A stretch of 64,000 bases of DNA from Prevotella sp. (GCA_023666665.1 JAMPBN010000001.1:185346-249345), one strand, 5' to 3'; positions 17,487 to 27,197 are shown, counted from the first letter of the stretch. Notes: generated from the letters alone by a model not told the origin. Translations and numbers: made by a program.

Positions 17487-19496
17487 ATGTATAAGACTAT
17501 AACATCAGCAATTATCGGATTGACGGTTCTGACTCCGCCGTATATACTGGCGGAGGAAAAGCCGGACACGCTTCCCGGGCGACAGCTCAAGGAGGTGGTG
17601 GTCACTGCAGAACATCCTAAGGTTGAAGTTCTTCCTGTTCAAACACTTTCGGGCGAAGAACTTCAACGGCTCAACAGCAACAGCGTAGCAGATGCTCTGC
17701 GCTATTTTGCCGGTGTTCAGGTCAAAGATTATGGTGGGGTAGGGGGCATTAAGACAGTCAACGTCCGCTCTATGGGCACGAATCATACCGGAGTGGTCTA
17801 CGACGGCGTGCAGCTCGGCAATGCTCAAAACGGACAAATTGACCTCGGGCAATTTTCGCTCGACAATATTGAAGCCATTTCGCTGCATAACGGTCAGAAG
17901 AGCCAAATTCTACAACCGGCCCGCGACTTCGGTTCTGCAGGAACCATATATATGCGCACCCGCACGCCAAAATTCGCCGGGAACGAATCTTATCACGCAC
18001 GTGCTGCAGTCAGATTCGGCTCGTTTGATTTGCTTAATCCGTCAGCTTTGGTGGAGCTGAAGCTCTCGGAAAGGATAAGTGCCTCTCTGAGTGCGGAATG
18101 GCTAACCTCATCAGGCAAATACAGATTCAGATACAGACGCGTAAACCCTGCCGGAGAACTTGCTTACGACACAACCGCCGTTAGACAAAACGGCGATATA
18201 AATGCCACTCGAATTGAGGCGAATCTTAACGGTTCGCTCAGTATGGGCGAATGGCATTTCAAAGTGTATAACTATAACGCGGAAAGGGGAGTGCCCGGAG
18301 CAATTGTCAATAACGTATGGCGCAGAGGCGAAAGAATATGGGACACAAATTCTTTTGTGCAAGGCAACTTCACGCAAACATTCGGGCGCTTCACTACCCT
18401 TAACACGGCCAAATACGCTTTCTATCGCACTCACTACGTAAACAATGACGATAAACAGGTAAAAATAGACAATCTCTATCGCCAGCGCGAAGTTTACTTT
18501 TCGACCGCAAATGAATTTGAGATATTTTCGTGGTGGCGCATATCGGCAAGCTATGACTTTATGTGGAATACGCTCGACGCCGACATGTATGACTTCGCCA
18601 AGCCTGACAGAATTTCAAACCTACTTTCGGTGGCTACCGCGTTTGACTTCGGCCGATTCAAAATGCAAGCCAGCGGACTTGGCACATTTATTCACGACCG
18701 GCTCGAAGGCAAAGAGTCACCGAAAGACAAAAAAGTCTTCACCCCGGCCGTATATGCCAGTTTCGTACCGTTAAGAACGAATCGCGAGTTTTCTATCCGC
18801 GCATTCTATAAAAAGTCTTTCCGGATGCCAACGTTCAATGACCTCTATTATGCCGATATGGGCAACTCAAAACTCGACCCCGAGCGAGTTACCCAATATA
18901 ACTTCGGTTTACTGTACGACCACAGTTCGCAGTTCAATTTTATTGCCAATGCAATGGTTAGTGTAGATGGTTATTACAACAAGGTAAAGAATAAGATTGT
19001 GGCATATCCCAAAGGCCAACAATTTCGGTGGACGATGTTGAATCTCGGAGTGGTTGACATCAGAGGCATTGACGTTGCTGCACAGATAACGGTAAAACCA
19101 ATCAATGACTTGTTTCTGACACTCAGAGGACAATACACATTTCAGCGTGCTATCGACATTACTAATCCTGCCGACAACTATTATCGCGACCAGATTCCCT
19201 ATATACCTCGCCATTCAGGTGCCGCAGTTTTCAATGCCTCTTGGCGCAAAATAAATTTAAACTACAGCTTTATATATGTTGGCGAACGGTATAATCAGCA
19301 GGAGAATATAAGATATAACTACACCCAACCCTGGTACACCTCGGATATTTCCGCGAGCTATGACTTTCAGCTCGGCAAGGTTGGCCTGCGCGCACTCATT
19401 GAGGTCAATAACCTCTTGAGCCAGGACTATGATGTGATACTTAACTATCCGATGCCCAAGCGCAACTACCGCTTCTCTCTGACCGTACAAATATGA
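17487..19496 (+). CDS. btuB: TonB-dependent outer-membrane receptor, BtuB-like (vitamin B12)
   Basis: 669 residues. A signal peptide (about 1-22) is followed by a TonB box-like EVVVTA at 36-41. The plug domain runs to about residue 165 and includes NVRSMGTNHTGVVYDGVQLGNAQNGQID and the SLHNGQ block. The rest is a beta-barrel ending in an alternating aromatic strand. Together with TonB/ExbBD it should import cobalamins across the outer membrane. The assignment to B12 rests on the riboswitch upstream and the BtuG-like gene that overlaps it by 4 bp. No btuCDF transporter genes are in the window. Confidence 0.9.
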   Translation: MYKTITSAIIGLTVLTPPYILAEEKPDTLPGRQLKEVVVTAEHPKVEVLPVQTLSGEELQRLNSNSVADALRYFAGVQVKDYGGVGGIKTVNVRSMGTNHTGVVYDGVQLGNAQNGQIDLGQFSLDNIEAISLHNGQKSQILQPARDFGSAGTIYMRTRTPKFAGNESYHARAAVRFGSFDLLNPSALVELKLSERISASLSAEWLTSSGKYRFRYRRVNPAGELAYDTTAVRQNGDINATRIEANLNGSLSMGEWHFKVYNYNAERGVPGAIVNNVWRRGERIWDTNSFVQGNFTQTFGRFTTLNTAKYAFYRTHYVNNDDKQVKIDNLYRQREVYFSTANEFEIFSWWRISASYDFMWNTLDADMYDFAKPDRISNLLSVATAFDFGRFKMQASGLGTFIHDRLEGKESPKDKKVFTPAVYASFVPLRTNREFSIRAFYKKSFRMPTFNDLYYADMGNSKLDPERVTQYNFGLLYDHSSQFNFIANAMVSVDGYYNKVKNKIVAYPKGQQFRWTMLNLGVVDIRGIDVAAQITVKPINDLFLTLRGQYTFQRAIDITNPADNYYRDQIPYIPRHSGAAVFNASWRKINLNYSFIYVGERYNQQENIRYNYTQPWYTSDISASYDFQLGKVGLRALIEVNNLLSQDYDVILNYPMPKRNYRFSLTVQI

Positions 19497-20656
19497 AAAA
19501 AACACACACCAAGATACTCTTTTTATATGTTCTGTCACTCCTGATGGTGGCCACGAGCTGTCGCGAGGACGAACTCGTGGTGCCTACGGAGTATGACATT
19601 ATACCCGAGACAGCAGAACCGACGAGTCAAATCCGTGGTTTCTACCTTGTCAACGAAGGAAATATGGGGTCAAACAAATGCACACTGGATTATTTTGACT
19701 ACCTCACCGGCCTCTATGCTCGCAACTTCTATGCGGAGCGCAACCCCAACGTGATCAAAGAGTTGGGTGACGTAGGCAACGACATCGGCATCTACGGTTC
19801 GAAGCTCTATGTAGTGGTCAACTGTTCGCATAAAGTTGAAGTCATGGATGCCCGGAACGGAGTCAGAATCGGCCAAGTTGACATACCTAACTGCCGTTAT
19901 ATCAAATTTTACAGAGGCAAAGCCTACGTAAGCAGCTACGTTGGCCCAGTACTCATCGACCCCGATACGCCAAAGGGCGCAGTTTTCGAGGTAGATACTC
20001 TTTCGCTTGATGTAACACGCAAAGTTTCAGTAGGGTACCAACCCGAAGAAATGGAGATTGTCGACGACTATATGTACGTTGCAAACTCCGGAGGTTACCG
20101 CGCTCCATTCTACGACAATACAGTCTCAGTCATTCAAATGATTGACTTCAAGCAGGTGCAGCAAATCCCCGTAGCCATTAACCTACATCGAGTAAAGAAA
20201 GACCAGTACGGCAAACTGTGGGTCAGCTCTCGCGGCGATTATCAGACGCGCCCGTCGCGCCTATGCGTGCTTGACAAGAAACCCGGCTACAACACCATGG
20301 TTGTAACCGACACACTTCCTATAGCCTGCTCCAATATGGCAATTCGCGGCGACTCGCTCTATTACTATACAACCGAGTGGAACAACTACACGCAGGCCAA
20401 CACCATAAGCTACGGCATTATCAACGTGAAAACCAAGCAGATAGTTTCCACCAATTTTATTTCAGACGGCACGGAAAAAGACATCACCATACCCTACGGA
20501 ATTGCTCTCCACCCCGAAACCGGCGATATTTTCGTTACCGACGCCAAAAACTACGTCAGCAGCGGCACTCTCTATTGCTTTTCGCCTGACGGCAAGCGAA
20601 AATGGAGCGTGCGAACCGGCGACATTCCCGCTCATATAGCCTTTTTGAAGAGATGA
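19493..20656 (+). CDS. btuG: BtuG-like surface lipoprotein, beta-propeller (B12 capture)
   Basis: 387 residues. Signal peptide with lipobox VATSC (Cys23), followed by acidic REDEL, which suits surface export in Bacteroidetes. The rest shows propeller repeats with GFYLVNEGNMGSNKCTLDYF at the first blade and DIFVTDAKNY near the end, the DUF5074/YncE-like pattern. In Bacteroides, BtuG lipoproteins form a lid on BtuB and bind cobalamin very tightly. The ATG overlaps the receptor stop (ATGA), implying a fixed receptor-lid pair. The gene identity is by similarity of layout and fold, not by confirmed ligand. Confidence 0.82.
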   Translation: MKKTHTKILFLYVLSLLMVATSCREDELVVPTEYDIIPETAEPTSQIRGFYLVNEGNMGSNKCTLDYFDYLTGLYARNFYAERNPNVIKELGDVGNDIGIYGSKLYVVVNCSHKVEVMDARNGVRIGQVDIPNCRYIKFYRGKAYVSSYVGPVLIDPDTPKGAVFEVDTLSLDVTRKVSVGYQPEEMEIVDDYMYVANSGGYRAPFYDNTVSVIQMIDFKQVQQIPVAINLHRVKKDQYGKLWVSSRGDYQTRPSRLCVLDKKPGYNTMVVTDTLPIACSNMAIRGDSLYYYTTEWNNYTQANTISYGIINVKTKQIVSTNFISDGTEKDITIPYGIALHPETGDIFVTDAKNYVSSGTLYCFSPDGKRKWSVRTGDIPAHIAFLKR

Positions 20657-21783
20657 AACGACTTCTGCCAATATTGCTGACAGTGCTCCTGTTGGGGTGT
20701 AAGGACGATGTGCCGATGGTGAATCTCGGCATCGAGAACACCTACTACATTGCCCGCATGCAGAAGCTCGCTCTTGACCCTGCGCTAACCGGCAAGGAAT
20801 ATGTCTGGACGGTCAATGGCGAGGTAGTTTCCCACCAACGCGACTATATTTTCTTGGCATCAGAAGAGGGTACGTATTTCCTTACTTTTGAAATTATTGA
20901 CGATGCCACGCCGTTTAAGTTCGACTTCACGGTCCACGTGCTCCACGAGGAGATTGAATACAGCCCATACATAGCTCGCGTTTTGGAATATTGCCCTGCA
21001 CCCGGTCAGTTTGTCAACGAAATGCCTATGTATGAGCAGGGCGACACTTATGCCGACATCCTCCAAAAGGCTGAAGAATCAATAAGCGGCACCAACGACA
21101 TCATGATAACCCTCGGGGGGTGGGGCGGTTACGTCACCTTTGCCTTTGACCATACGGTAATTAACGTTGAGGGCGAGATGGACTTCCGCATTTGGGGTAA
21201 CGCTTTCTATGAGCTAACCAACCCCGACACCAAGGGGGGCTCCGCCGAGCCGGGCATCGTGATGGTGAGCTACGACACCAACTGCAATGGGCTGCCCGAT
21301 GACCCCTGGTATGAACTCGCCGGCAGCGAGTATGCCAATGAGCAGAAAAACTACAGCATGACCTATACTCTCCCCGAAAGCGGCGACATTCCCTGGGTTG
21401 ACACCGACGGACAACGCGGCTATATCTACCTTAACAACTTCCACACTCAGAGCTATTTCCCGCAGTGGCTGAACGCAAATCAATTGACCTTCAACGGCTC
21501 GCTACTTCCCGATAACGGCATAGACCAAAGCGGCAACGGCACTTACTATGTGCTTTACTCCTTTGACTGGGGTTATGTTGACAACCACCCAAACGATTAT
21601 CCCGACCTTAACTCCTTCGACATCGGTTGGGCCGTAGATTCTGCGGGCAATAAGGTAAACCTCCCCGGGGCTGACTTCATACGCGTCTACACCGGCCTTA
21701 ATCAAAGCTGCGGGTGGCTCGGCGAAACCTCCACCGAACTCTCCCGCGCCCAAGACTTGCATATAGACCTACTAACCAACTAA
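20653..21783 (+). CDS. PKD-like surface lipoprotein in the B12 operon, unknown role
   Basis: 376 residues. I take the ATG at 20653 because it overlaps the btuG stop (ATGA) and opens a lipoprotein signal (MKRLLPILLTVLLLGC, Cys16); the longer frame lies inside btuG. Residues about 25-110 resemble an Ig/PKD-like domain (YVWTVNGEVV, EEGTYFLTFEI). The larger C-terminal domain has many aromatics and a calcium-loop-like SYDTNCNGLPDDPWYEL. Position in the operon suggests a surface accessory to the BtuB-BtuG complex. No function is established. Confidence 0.78.
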   Translation: MKRLLPILLTVLLLGCKDDVPMVNLGIENTYYIARMQKLALDPALTGKEYVWTVNGEVVSHQRDYIFLASEEGTYFLTFEIIDDATPFKFDFTVHVLHEEIEYSPYIARVLEYCPAPGQFVNEMPMYEQGDTYADILQKAEESISGTNDIMITLGGWGGYVTFAFDHTVINVEGEMDFRIWGNAFYELTNPDTKGGSAEPGIVMVSYDTNCNGLPDDPWYELAGSEYANEQKNYSMTYTLPESGDIPWVDTDGQRGYIYLNNFHTQSYFPQWLNANQLTFNGSLLPDNGIDQSGNGTYYVLYSFDWGYVDNHPNDYPDLNSFDIGWAVDSAGNKVNLPGADFIRVYTGLNQSCGWLGETSTELSRAQDLHIDLLTN

Positions 21784-21792
21784 TTATGTATA

Positions 21793-22752
21793 ATGAGAAC
21801 AATCTTCACAATTGTTGCAACGGTGTTGATAACCTCCGTTGCAACTGCCACTCTACCACTCGATTTTAGCAAAATTCGCCACTGGACCGGCGAGGGTGAA
21901 AACCAAGCCGCACTTGTAATTATCAACGACGCAGGCGCTTCCGACCCGTATGCTTACGTTTGGGGTTATCGTTGGCCAAAAGACGAGCCCCGCAATGGCG
22001 ACGATATGTTTAAAGATATTTGTGCCAACTCCGATGAGCTGGTACTTCTGACTCAAATCACCGGCCAATATGGCTCGACGGTTTGCGGCATCGGATTCGG
22101 AAATGCCGAAAAGTTGCTTGAAAATATATACTTCGACTTTGATATGGCCAAAGATTTCGAGTTCATCAACTTTGATTACTACAACACTTCGACCCTCTTC
22201 GGCCAAAGCGCCGCCCCCGGAGATTATACTCCCGAAATTTGCCGGGCGGCTATCAAAGAGGCAATCACTTCAGGTAAGCATTTCATTCAGCATCCCATTG
22301 ACTACACAGCCTACGGCTATCCGGCATACGACTACGATTGCTGGAAGCTCACCGACGAAGGGCTTGACTATGGCTGGTGGAACTCCGCTTGGTATACCGG
22401 CTATTGGAGTTACTGGACAGCCAACTCAGGCTACAACGAGTGGATGTATAGCGGCTCGGGCTTCACAGGTCGTCAGCTTTCCGACGGCTGTATGGACGCC
22501 TGGTCGTTTACCATATTCGATGAGGCCAAAGTCGGCGGCATCGGTGAAGGTCTGGCCCCTCCCGAAGATGAAGCACTTTACAGCTATCGTCCGGCCAATG
22601 AGGCTGATGAAATCACAACTGTATCGAGCAATGAAGAAAACACTGCTGAATACTTCACGCTCCATGGAGTAAGCCTCGGAAGTCAACGTCCCGCCCCAGG
22701 TCTCTACATCGTAAAGCACGGCTCTTCTATCAGTAAAGAAATTATTCGATAA
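21793..22752 (+). CDS. Exported protein with GEGEN/GYRW module and T9SS-like C-terminus
   Basis: 319 residues, signal peptide about 1-19, no lipobox. The N-terminal module (GEGEN 33-37, GYRW 58-61, then GDDMFKDICANSDEL) recurs in the next gene. The middle is very rich in Tyr/Trp/Gly (SYWTANSGYNEWMYSG). The end, LYIVKHGSSISKEIIR, resembles the last strands of type IX secretion sorting domains. It is probably secreted or surface-anchored; binding of a corrinoid or a partner protein is inference from the operon. Confidence 0.78.
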   Translation: MRTIFTIVATVLITSVATATLPLDFSKIRHWTGEGENQAALVIINDAGASDPYAYVWGYRWPKDEPRNGDDMFKDICANSDELVLLTQITGQYGSTVCGIGFGNAEKLLENIYFDFDMAKDFEFINFDYYNTSTLFGQSAAPGDYTPEICRAAIKEAITSGKHFIQHPIDYTAYGYPAYDYDCWKLTDEGLDYGWWNSAWYTGYWSYWTANSGYNEWMYSGSGFTGRQLSDGCMDAWSFTIFDEAKVGGIGEGLAPPEDEALYSYRPANEADEITTVSSNEENTAEYFTLHGVSLGSQRPAPGLYIVKHGSSISKEIIR

Positions 22753-22773
22753 ACCAGTAATATTCATTTCATT

Positions 22774-25700
22774 ATGAAAAAACCACTATTCCTATTCGGC
22801 TTGATGGCATTAGTGGCCATGCAAGTCTCAGCGTCCTCTCCAAATGCCGAGAAAGTCCGCTATACGGTTGACGAGGGTGAGAACTTCTATACTGTAGTTC
22901 TCAACTTTAACAATCCCAATCGCCTCGATAACCTCGTGTTGGGCTATCGCACAAACGCCACCTCAATTGTTGCCTCCGATCTTGTTGAGGCCATTGCCGC
23001 TGCCGACCGACGTATGGAGGTTGTCGCTGCAGACGGTGCTATAACTTCCGTTAAATTCGACCTTAACGGCGATGATGTTCTCGATGATAAAGACGCAGTT
23101 GCTGAAAATAGCAACGACGCATCATGGAACGTTACTGAAGCTGATAATGTAATTACTCTCCATTATGGCGAAAACGCTACTTGCGAGTATTATTTCTACC
23201 TCCCCGGTCCCGACGAACAGGGTGTATGGGTACCTGAAGAAATGACCATTAAACTTAGCGATGCCGGCTTCGTGCTCCCCGTGCTTGTACAACCGCAAGG
23301 TGGCGCCGTTGCCATGACAACAAACTGGCAAGCATCATCGAGCAACACTACCTACAAGTTCGACTCCAAGTTCATCGGCTCGCCTTACACTTTAATCGAC
23401 GGCACATATAACGCCCGTCCCACCCTCAAAGGAGCTACCGGCACTACCTACGTGCGCTATCGTCCGCAAATCGATAAGGTTTATACCGAGTCTAACTTCA
23501 TGACTTTAAATATCGAGGATCCCGAAGTGCCGATGACGGCAATCATCTTTGCTCAGTCCTCCATCGAGAGTGCTCTCAACAAGGTTATAAATGTTGACTT
23601 CACATTTGAACCTGAAAATGCTACCTATACCGGCGTAAGTTTCACCTCGTCCAACACCAAGGTAGCTACCTGGTCGGCTTCTGCAGGTCTGAAATCCACA
23701 ACCACTGCCGGCGAAGCTACCATTACCGCCAAATATATCTACAATCCCGAAGTTACCGCTGAATTCGCGCTGACTACCAAGCTGATGAAGCCCGTAACTG
23801 CGGTGAACTTCGGCCCTGGTACGGAAGATGGCGTTATCAACGTTCCCATACGTCAGCTTACCGGTCTGAAACCGGTAATCGAGCCGGAAGATGCCGACAT
23901 TCCCGACGTTACAATCACACTGAGCGATAACGGCACCTCGCGCGATGACATGACCTGCTCTACCTATAAAGTAAACTGGTGGGACATCAACAACGTGCGC
24001 AGCCAGTTCTTTGAACTCTCCGGCCATCGCCCTACCGGCGACACTCCCGCGAAAATCAGTGTTGTTTCTACCGACGGCCAATTCAGCAAAGACTTCATTG
24101 TTAACGTAATTGAGGCTGATCGCACTTCTCGCGAACAAGGCTACGTTGACGGCACGATTATTCTCAATGAGGAATGGTTTACCCACACCAACGGCGGTCT
24201 TAACTACTTCACTGAAGAAGATGAAATAATTTATCAGGCCTACGAGAAAGAAAACCCCGGCATGGCATTCGGTGCAACATCACAGCATGGCTGCATATGG
24301 AACGGCATGCTAATCGTAGCCTCAAAGCAGGCTGCCGACGGTGGCGACCCGCTACCCGGCGGCGGTCGCCTGGTAATTGCTGACGCTACCACCTTGAAGT
24401 GTCTCGGCAGTCTTGAGAACCTTGCCTTTACCAACTCCGAGGGTACGACTCTCAGTGGCGATGGTCGTGCCGTTTGTGGCGCTACTGCCGATAAAATCTA
24501 CGTCAGCACCAGCAATGGTATCTTCGTTGTCAACGTTGCCGACCCCACCAACCCCGAAATCACCGGACGCATCGGCATGGGTGAAGGCGAAAACAGCACC
24601 GATCTCTATAACGGCCAAATTGGCGACATGGTCAATGCGTGCGGCCATGTATTCGCCGTGATGCAAAGCACCGGACTGCTCATTGTTGATGTCGATACCG
24701 ACAAACTCAACGACGCTACCATTGCCGACAAAAACGTGCAGGGCGTAACCCAAAGTGCCGACGGCAACGTTTGGTACTGCACCACCGGGGCTGACGAAAA
24801 CGGCAATGCCTGCTCCATATTCGTAGCTCTCGATCCCGAAACCCTCCAAGAGGTAGACCGCGTAAAGATGCCCGCAGAAGTTGGCGTAGTTGCCTGCAGT
24901 TGGGGTGCCTGGCGCTCAACTGCTTTTAAGGGCGCATATAAGGGCAACAACCTCTGGTTCGTAACCGGCGCCGCCGGCATTATGGGTGGTGCTACAGGCG
25001 ACTACTACAAATACCACATCGGCGATTACCCTGCCGAAATCAAGCCTTTCTTCACCCTTAAAGACAAAACCGGCATCAACGCTTTCGGCGAGGAAGTAGG
25101 CCTGATGACCTACGGCACTCCTATCTACGACCCGCGCAATGACCGCCTTATAGTAATGGCCGGTCGCAGCGGCGCTGCCAGTGGCGGCTACCGCGACCAC
25201 TGGACTCTCTACGTTGACGGTCAAACGGGCGAGGTTACCAAAACCTTTAAGCTCAACCCTTACTATTGGTTTCAGTCGCTCCCCATTCTCCCAGACAAGT
25301 ACGACGTTGAATTCAACATTGACGACATCGAGTTTGACTTTAATGACCAAGCCAAGGAATTTGACCTCGAACAACTTGTCAGCGACCCCGACAACATCCG
25401 GCGCAATGTCACCGTATGCCTGGTAAGCGAACCCTCAGCTCAAGGAGAAGATGCCGTTGCAGAACCGGCAATAGTTAAACTCGAAAACAACCTTCTTACA
25501 GTTACCCCTCAAGTACCCGGACAGACTTCATTTACTCTCTGCGGTGAGTCTAACGGTCGCGCCGTAAGCAAAACCATCAACGTCTACGTAAAAGAGGCTC
25601 AGACCGGCATTCAGGCAGTTTCTGCTGAAAAGTCGATGAAGTTGCGTGGCAGCCGCCTGTTTGTCAACGGCTACTGCGGATCTTCCTTCACCGTCTATGA

Positions 25701-25830
25701 CCTTGCCGGCGCTGAAGTTGCGGAGTTTGTGGCAGATGCCGAGAATTGCATCTTCGACTTTGGTGCTCACAAGGGGATTTATCTCGTCAAGTCTTCTGAC
25801 GGTTCAGTCCTGAAAGTCAGTGTGAAGTAA
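22774..25830 (+). CDS. Large multidomain exported protein: Ig-like plus BtuG-related propeller plus T9SS-like CTD
   Basis: 1018 residues, signal peptide 1-20. An N-terminal GEGEN/GYR module (33-37 and 57-59) contains an EF-hand-like DLNGDDVLDDKD at 96-107. Ig-like (BIG2 type) stretches follow at about 245-445 (SSNTKVATWSASAGLKSTT). A propeller at about 455-850 begins GTIILNEEWFTHTNGGLNYF and is clearly paralogous to the following gene and related to BtuG. The C-terminus (about 955-1018) has the T9SS type A shape: FTVYDLAGAEV then HKGIYLVKSSDGSVLKVSVK. It is likely displayed at the cell surface under cobalamin control. Biochemical role unknown. Confidence 0.8.
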   Translation: MKKPLFLFGLMALVAMQVSASSPNAEKVRYTVDEGENFYTVVLNFNNPNRLDNLVLGYRTNATSIVASDLVEAIAAADRRMEVVAADGAITSVKFDLNGDDVLDDKDAVAENSNDASWNVTEADNVITLHYGENATCEYYFYLPGPDEQGVWVPEEMTIKLSDAGFVLPVLVQPQGGAVAMTTNWQASSSNTTYKFDSKFIGSPYTLIDGTYNARPTLKGATGTTYVRYRPQIDKVYTESNFMTLNIEDPEVPMTAIIFAQSSIESALNKVINVDFTFEPENATYTGVSFTSSNTKVATWSASAGLKSTTTAGEATITAKYIYNPEVTAEFALTTKLMKPVTAVNFGPGTEDGVINVPIRQLTGLKPVIEPEDADIPDVTITLSDNGTSRDDMTCSTYKVNWWDINNVRSQFFELSGHRPTGDTPAKISVVSTDGQFSKDFIVNVIEADRTSREQGYVDGTIILNEEWFTHTNGGLNYFTEEDEIIYQAYEKENPGMAFGATSQHGCIWNGMLIVASKQAADGGDPLPGGGRLVIADATTLKCLGSLENLAFTNSEGTTLSGDGRAVCGATADKIYVSTSNGIFVVNVADPTNPEITGRIGMGEGENSTDLYNGQIGDMVNACGHVFAVMQSTGLLIVDVDTDKLNDATIADKNVQGVTQSADGNVWYCTTGADENGNACSIFVALDPETLQEVDRVKMPAEVGVVACSWGAWRSTAFKGAYKGNNLWFVTGAAGIMGGATGDYYKYHIGDYPAEIKPFFTLKDKTGINAFGEEVGLMTYGTPIYDPRNDRLIVMAGRSGAASGGYRDHWTLYVDGQTGEVTKTFKLNPYYWFQSLPILPDKYDVEFNIDDIEFDFNDQAKEFDLEQLVSDPDNIRRNVTVCLVSEPSAQGEDAVAEPAIVKLENNLLTVTPQVPGQTSFTLCGESNGRAVSKTINVYVKEAQTGIQAVSAEKSMKLRGSRLFVNGYCGSSFTVYDLAGAEVAEFVADAENCIFDFGAHKGIYLVKSSDGSVLKVSVK

Positions 25831-27197
25831 TGAACGCACGCAAGCTAATGTTATCCGTTATCTCCGCACTTGCGCTCGGCGCGAGTGCCGGAGATAATGA
25901 TTATTCCCGGGGCATAATCTTTGTAAATGAAGACTGGTACGGACATCAAAACTCAACCCTTAACTATCTCCTGCCCGACGACCCCAATGGTGAATACTGG
26001 CAATACCGAGTGTTTCAAGCCGAAAACCCCGGCTATGAGTTGGGCTGCACAAATCAATATGGAGCAATTTGGAATGGTCGCCTCTATCTGATTGCCAAGC
26101 AGGCCAAGGATCCCGGAGCAAACGTTACTGGCGGACGCTTAACTGTGGTCGATGCGCGGACGCTCAAATTGCTGCATCAAGCTGAGCAGATTGACCCTTC
26201 GGGAGCGCAATGCGACGGGCGCGGATTTGTCGGCATTGATGCTCGCAAGGGTTATATCTCCACGAGCAACGGCATTTGGATTTTAGACTTGGATAATTTT
26301 GAGGTTACCGGTCAAGTCGCCGGTTCCGCTAACCCAAATGCCGGAGGCGACAATGACAAACCCAACACAGACCCCACCGGTTCGCTCTATCACGGTCAAA
26401 CCGGTATGATGGTTCGCGCTGCCACCAAGATTTTTGCTGCGCATCAACAATACGGTCTATTGATTATCGACCCCGAAAAAGACGAAGTTACTGATGTGAT
26501 TTCAATGGATATTGTTGCCGAAAAGGCCGGAATAGGCTCCGTAGTGATGTCAAAAGACGGCATGCTTTGGCTCTCAGTGGCGGCCAATACTCAAGGAACC
26601 GGCGCCGCGCTCCCCTATATTGTTAAAGTAGACCCCGTAACGCTTGAAACCACCATAGTAGAAATTCCCGACGGAATGTTCCCGCCATCGAACTCCTGGT
26701 ATGCATGGACTCCCGACGCTTTTGTGGCCTCAAAGGTTGAGAATTGTCTCTACTGGAAAGGTGGTGCCAACCGCTGGTTCTCCGGAACGAAAATCTACAA
26801 ATATGACATAGATGCCAAGAAGCTGACTCTCCATATCGACCTTGAAGCTGACGGCGAAGACTGGAAGCTCTACGGTTGCTCAATGGGTGTGGACCCGCTG
26901 ACCGACGAGATGTATATGTCGCTCTACCATGAATTTGGCAAACCGACATACATCACCCGCCGCTACACGGCCAACGGCACGAAAATCAAGGACTATCAGA
27001 TGATTGCTAACTACTGGTTCCCATCGCTGCCGGTGTTCCCGCAGGGCGCTGAAACGCAGCTCCGGGAAGTTGCCGACCCCGGCGAGTCAGGTTCTACCAC
27101 ATACGACCTGCTTGGCCGTAGGGTAGGGGAGCCGACCAGCGGCATCTTTATCCGCAAATCCGGCTCTACGGTCACCAAGACCTACATCCAACGCTGA
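25830..27197 (+). CDS. Exported BtuG-related beta-propeller with T9SS-like C-terminus
   Basis: 455 residues, signal peptide about 1-20, no lipobox. The propeller domain begins RGIIFVNEDWYGHQNSTLNYL and matches the propeller of the preceding gene block for block (IWNGRLYLIAKQAKDPG, GYISTSNGIWILD). The last 31 residues (from YDLLGRRV at 425) look like the short sorting tail common in Bacteroidales exported proteins. The start overlaps the previous stop by one base, and the stop overlaps the convergent mtgA by 16 bp, marking the operon end. It is a plausible soluble or surface cobalamin binder; untested. Confidence 0.8.
   Translation: MNARKLMLSVISALALGASAGDNDYSRGIIFVNEDWYGHQNSTLNYLLPDDPNGEYWQYRVFQAENPGYELGCTNQYGAIWNGRLYLIAKQAKDPGANVTGGRLTVVDARTLKLLHQAEQIDPSGAQCDGRGFVGIDARKGYISTSNGIWILDLDNFEVTGQVAGSANPNAGGDNDKPNTDPTGSLYHGQTGMMVRAATKIFAAHQQYGLLIIDPEKDEVTDVISMDIVAEKAGIGSVVMSKDGMLWLSVAANTQGTGAALPYIVKVDPVTLETTIVEIPDGMFPPSNSWYAWTPDAFVASKVENCLYWKGGANRWFSGTKIYKYDIDAKKLTLHIDLEADGEDWKLYGCSMGVDPLTDEMYMSLYHEFGKPTYITRRYTANGTKIKDYQMIANYWFPSLPVFPQGAETQLREVADPGESGSTTYDLLGRRVGEPTSGIFIRKSGSTVTKTYIQR

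Noticed and set aside
20602-20652. Upstream start for the PKD-like lipoprotein gene
   Set aside because: It would add 17 residues encoded inside btuG ahead of a complete lipoprotein signal; the ATGA overlap start at 20653 is better.
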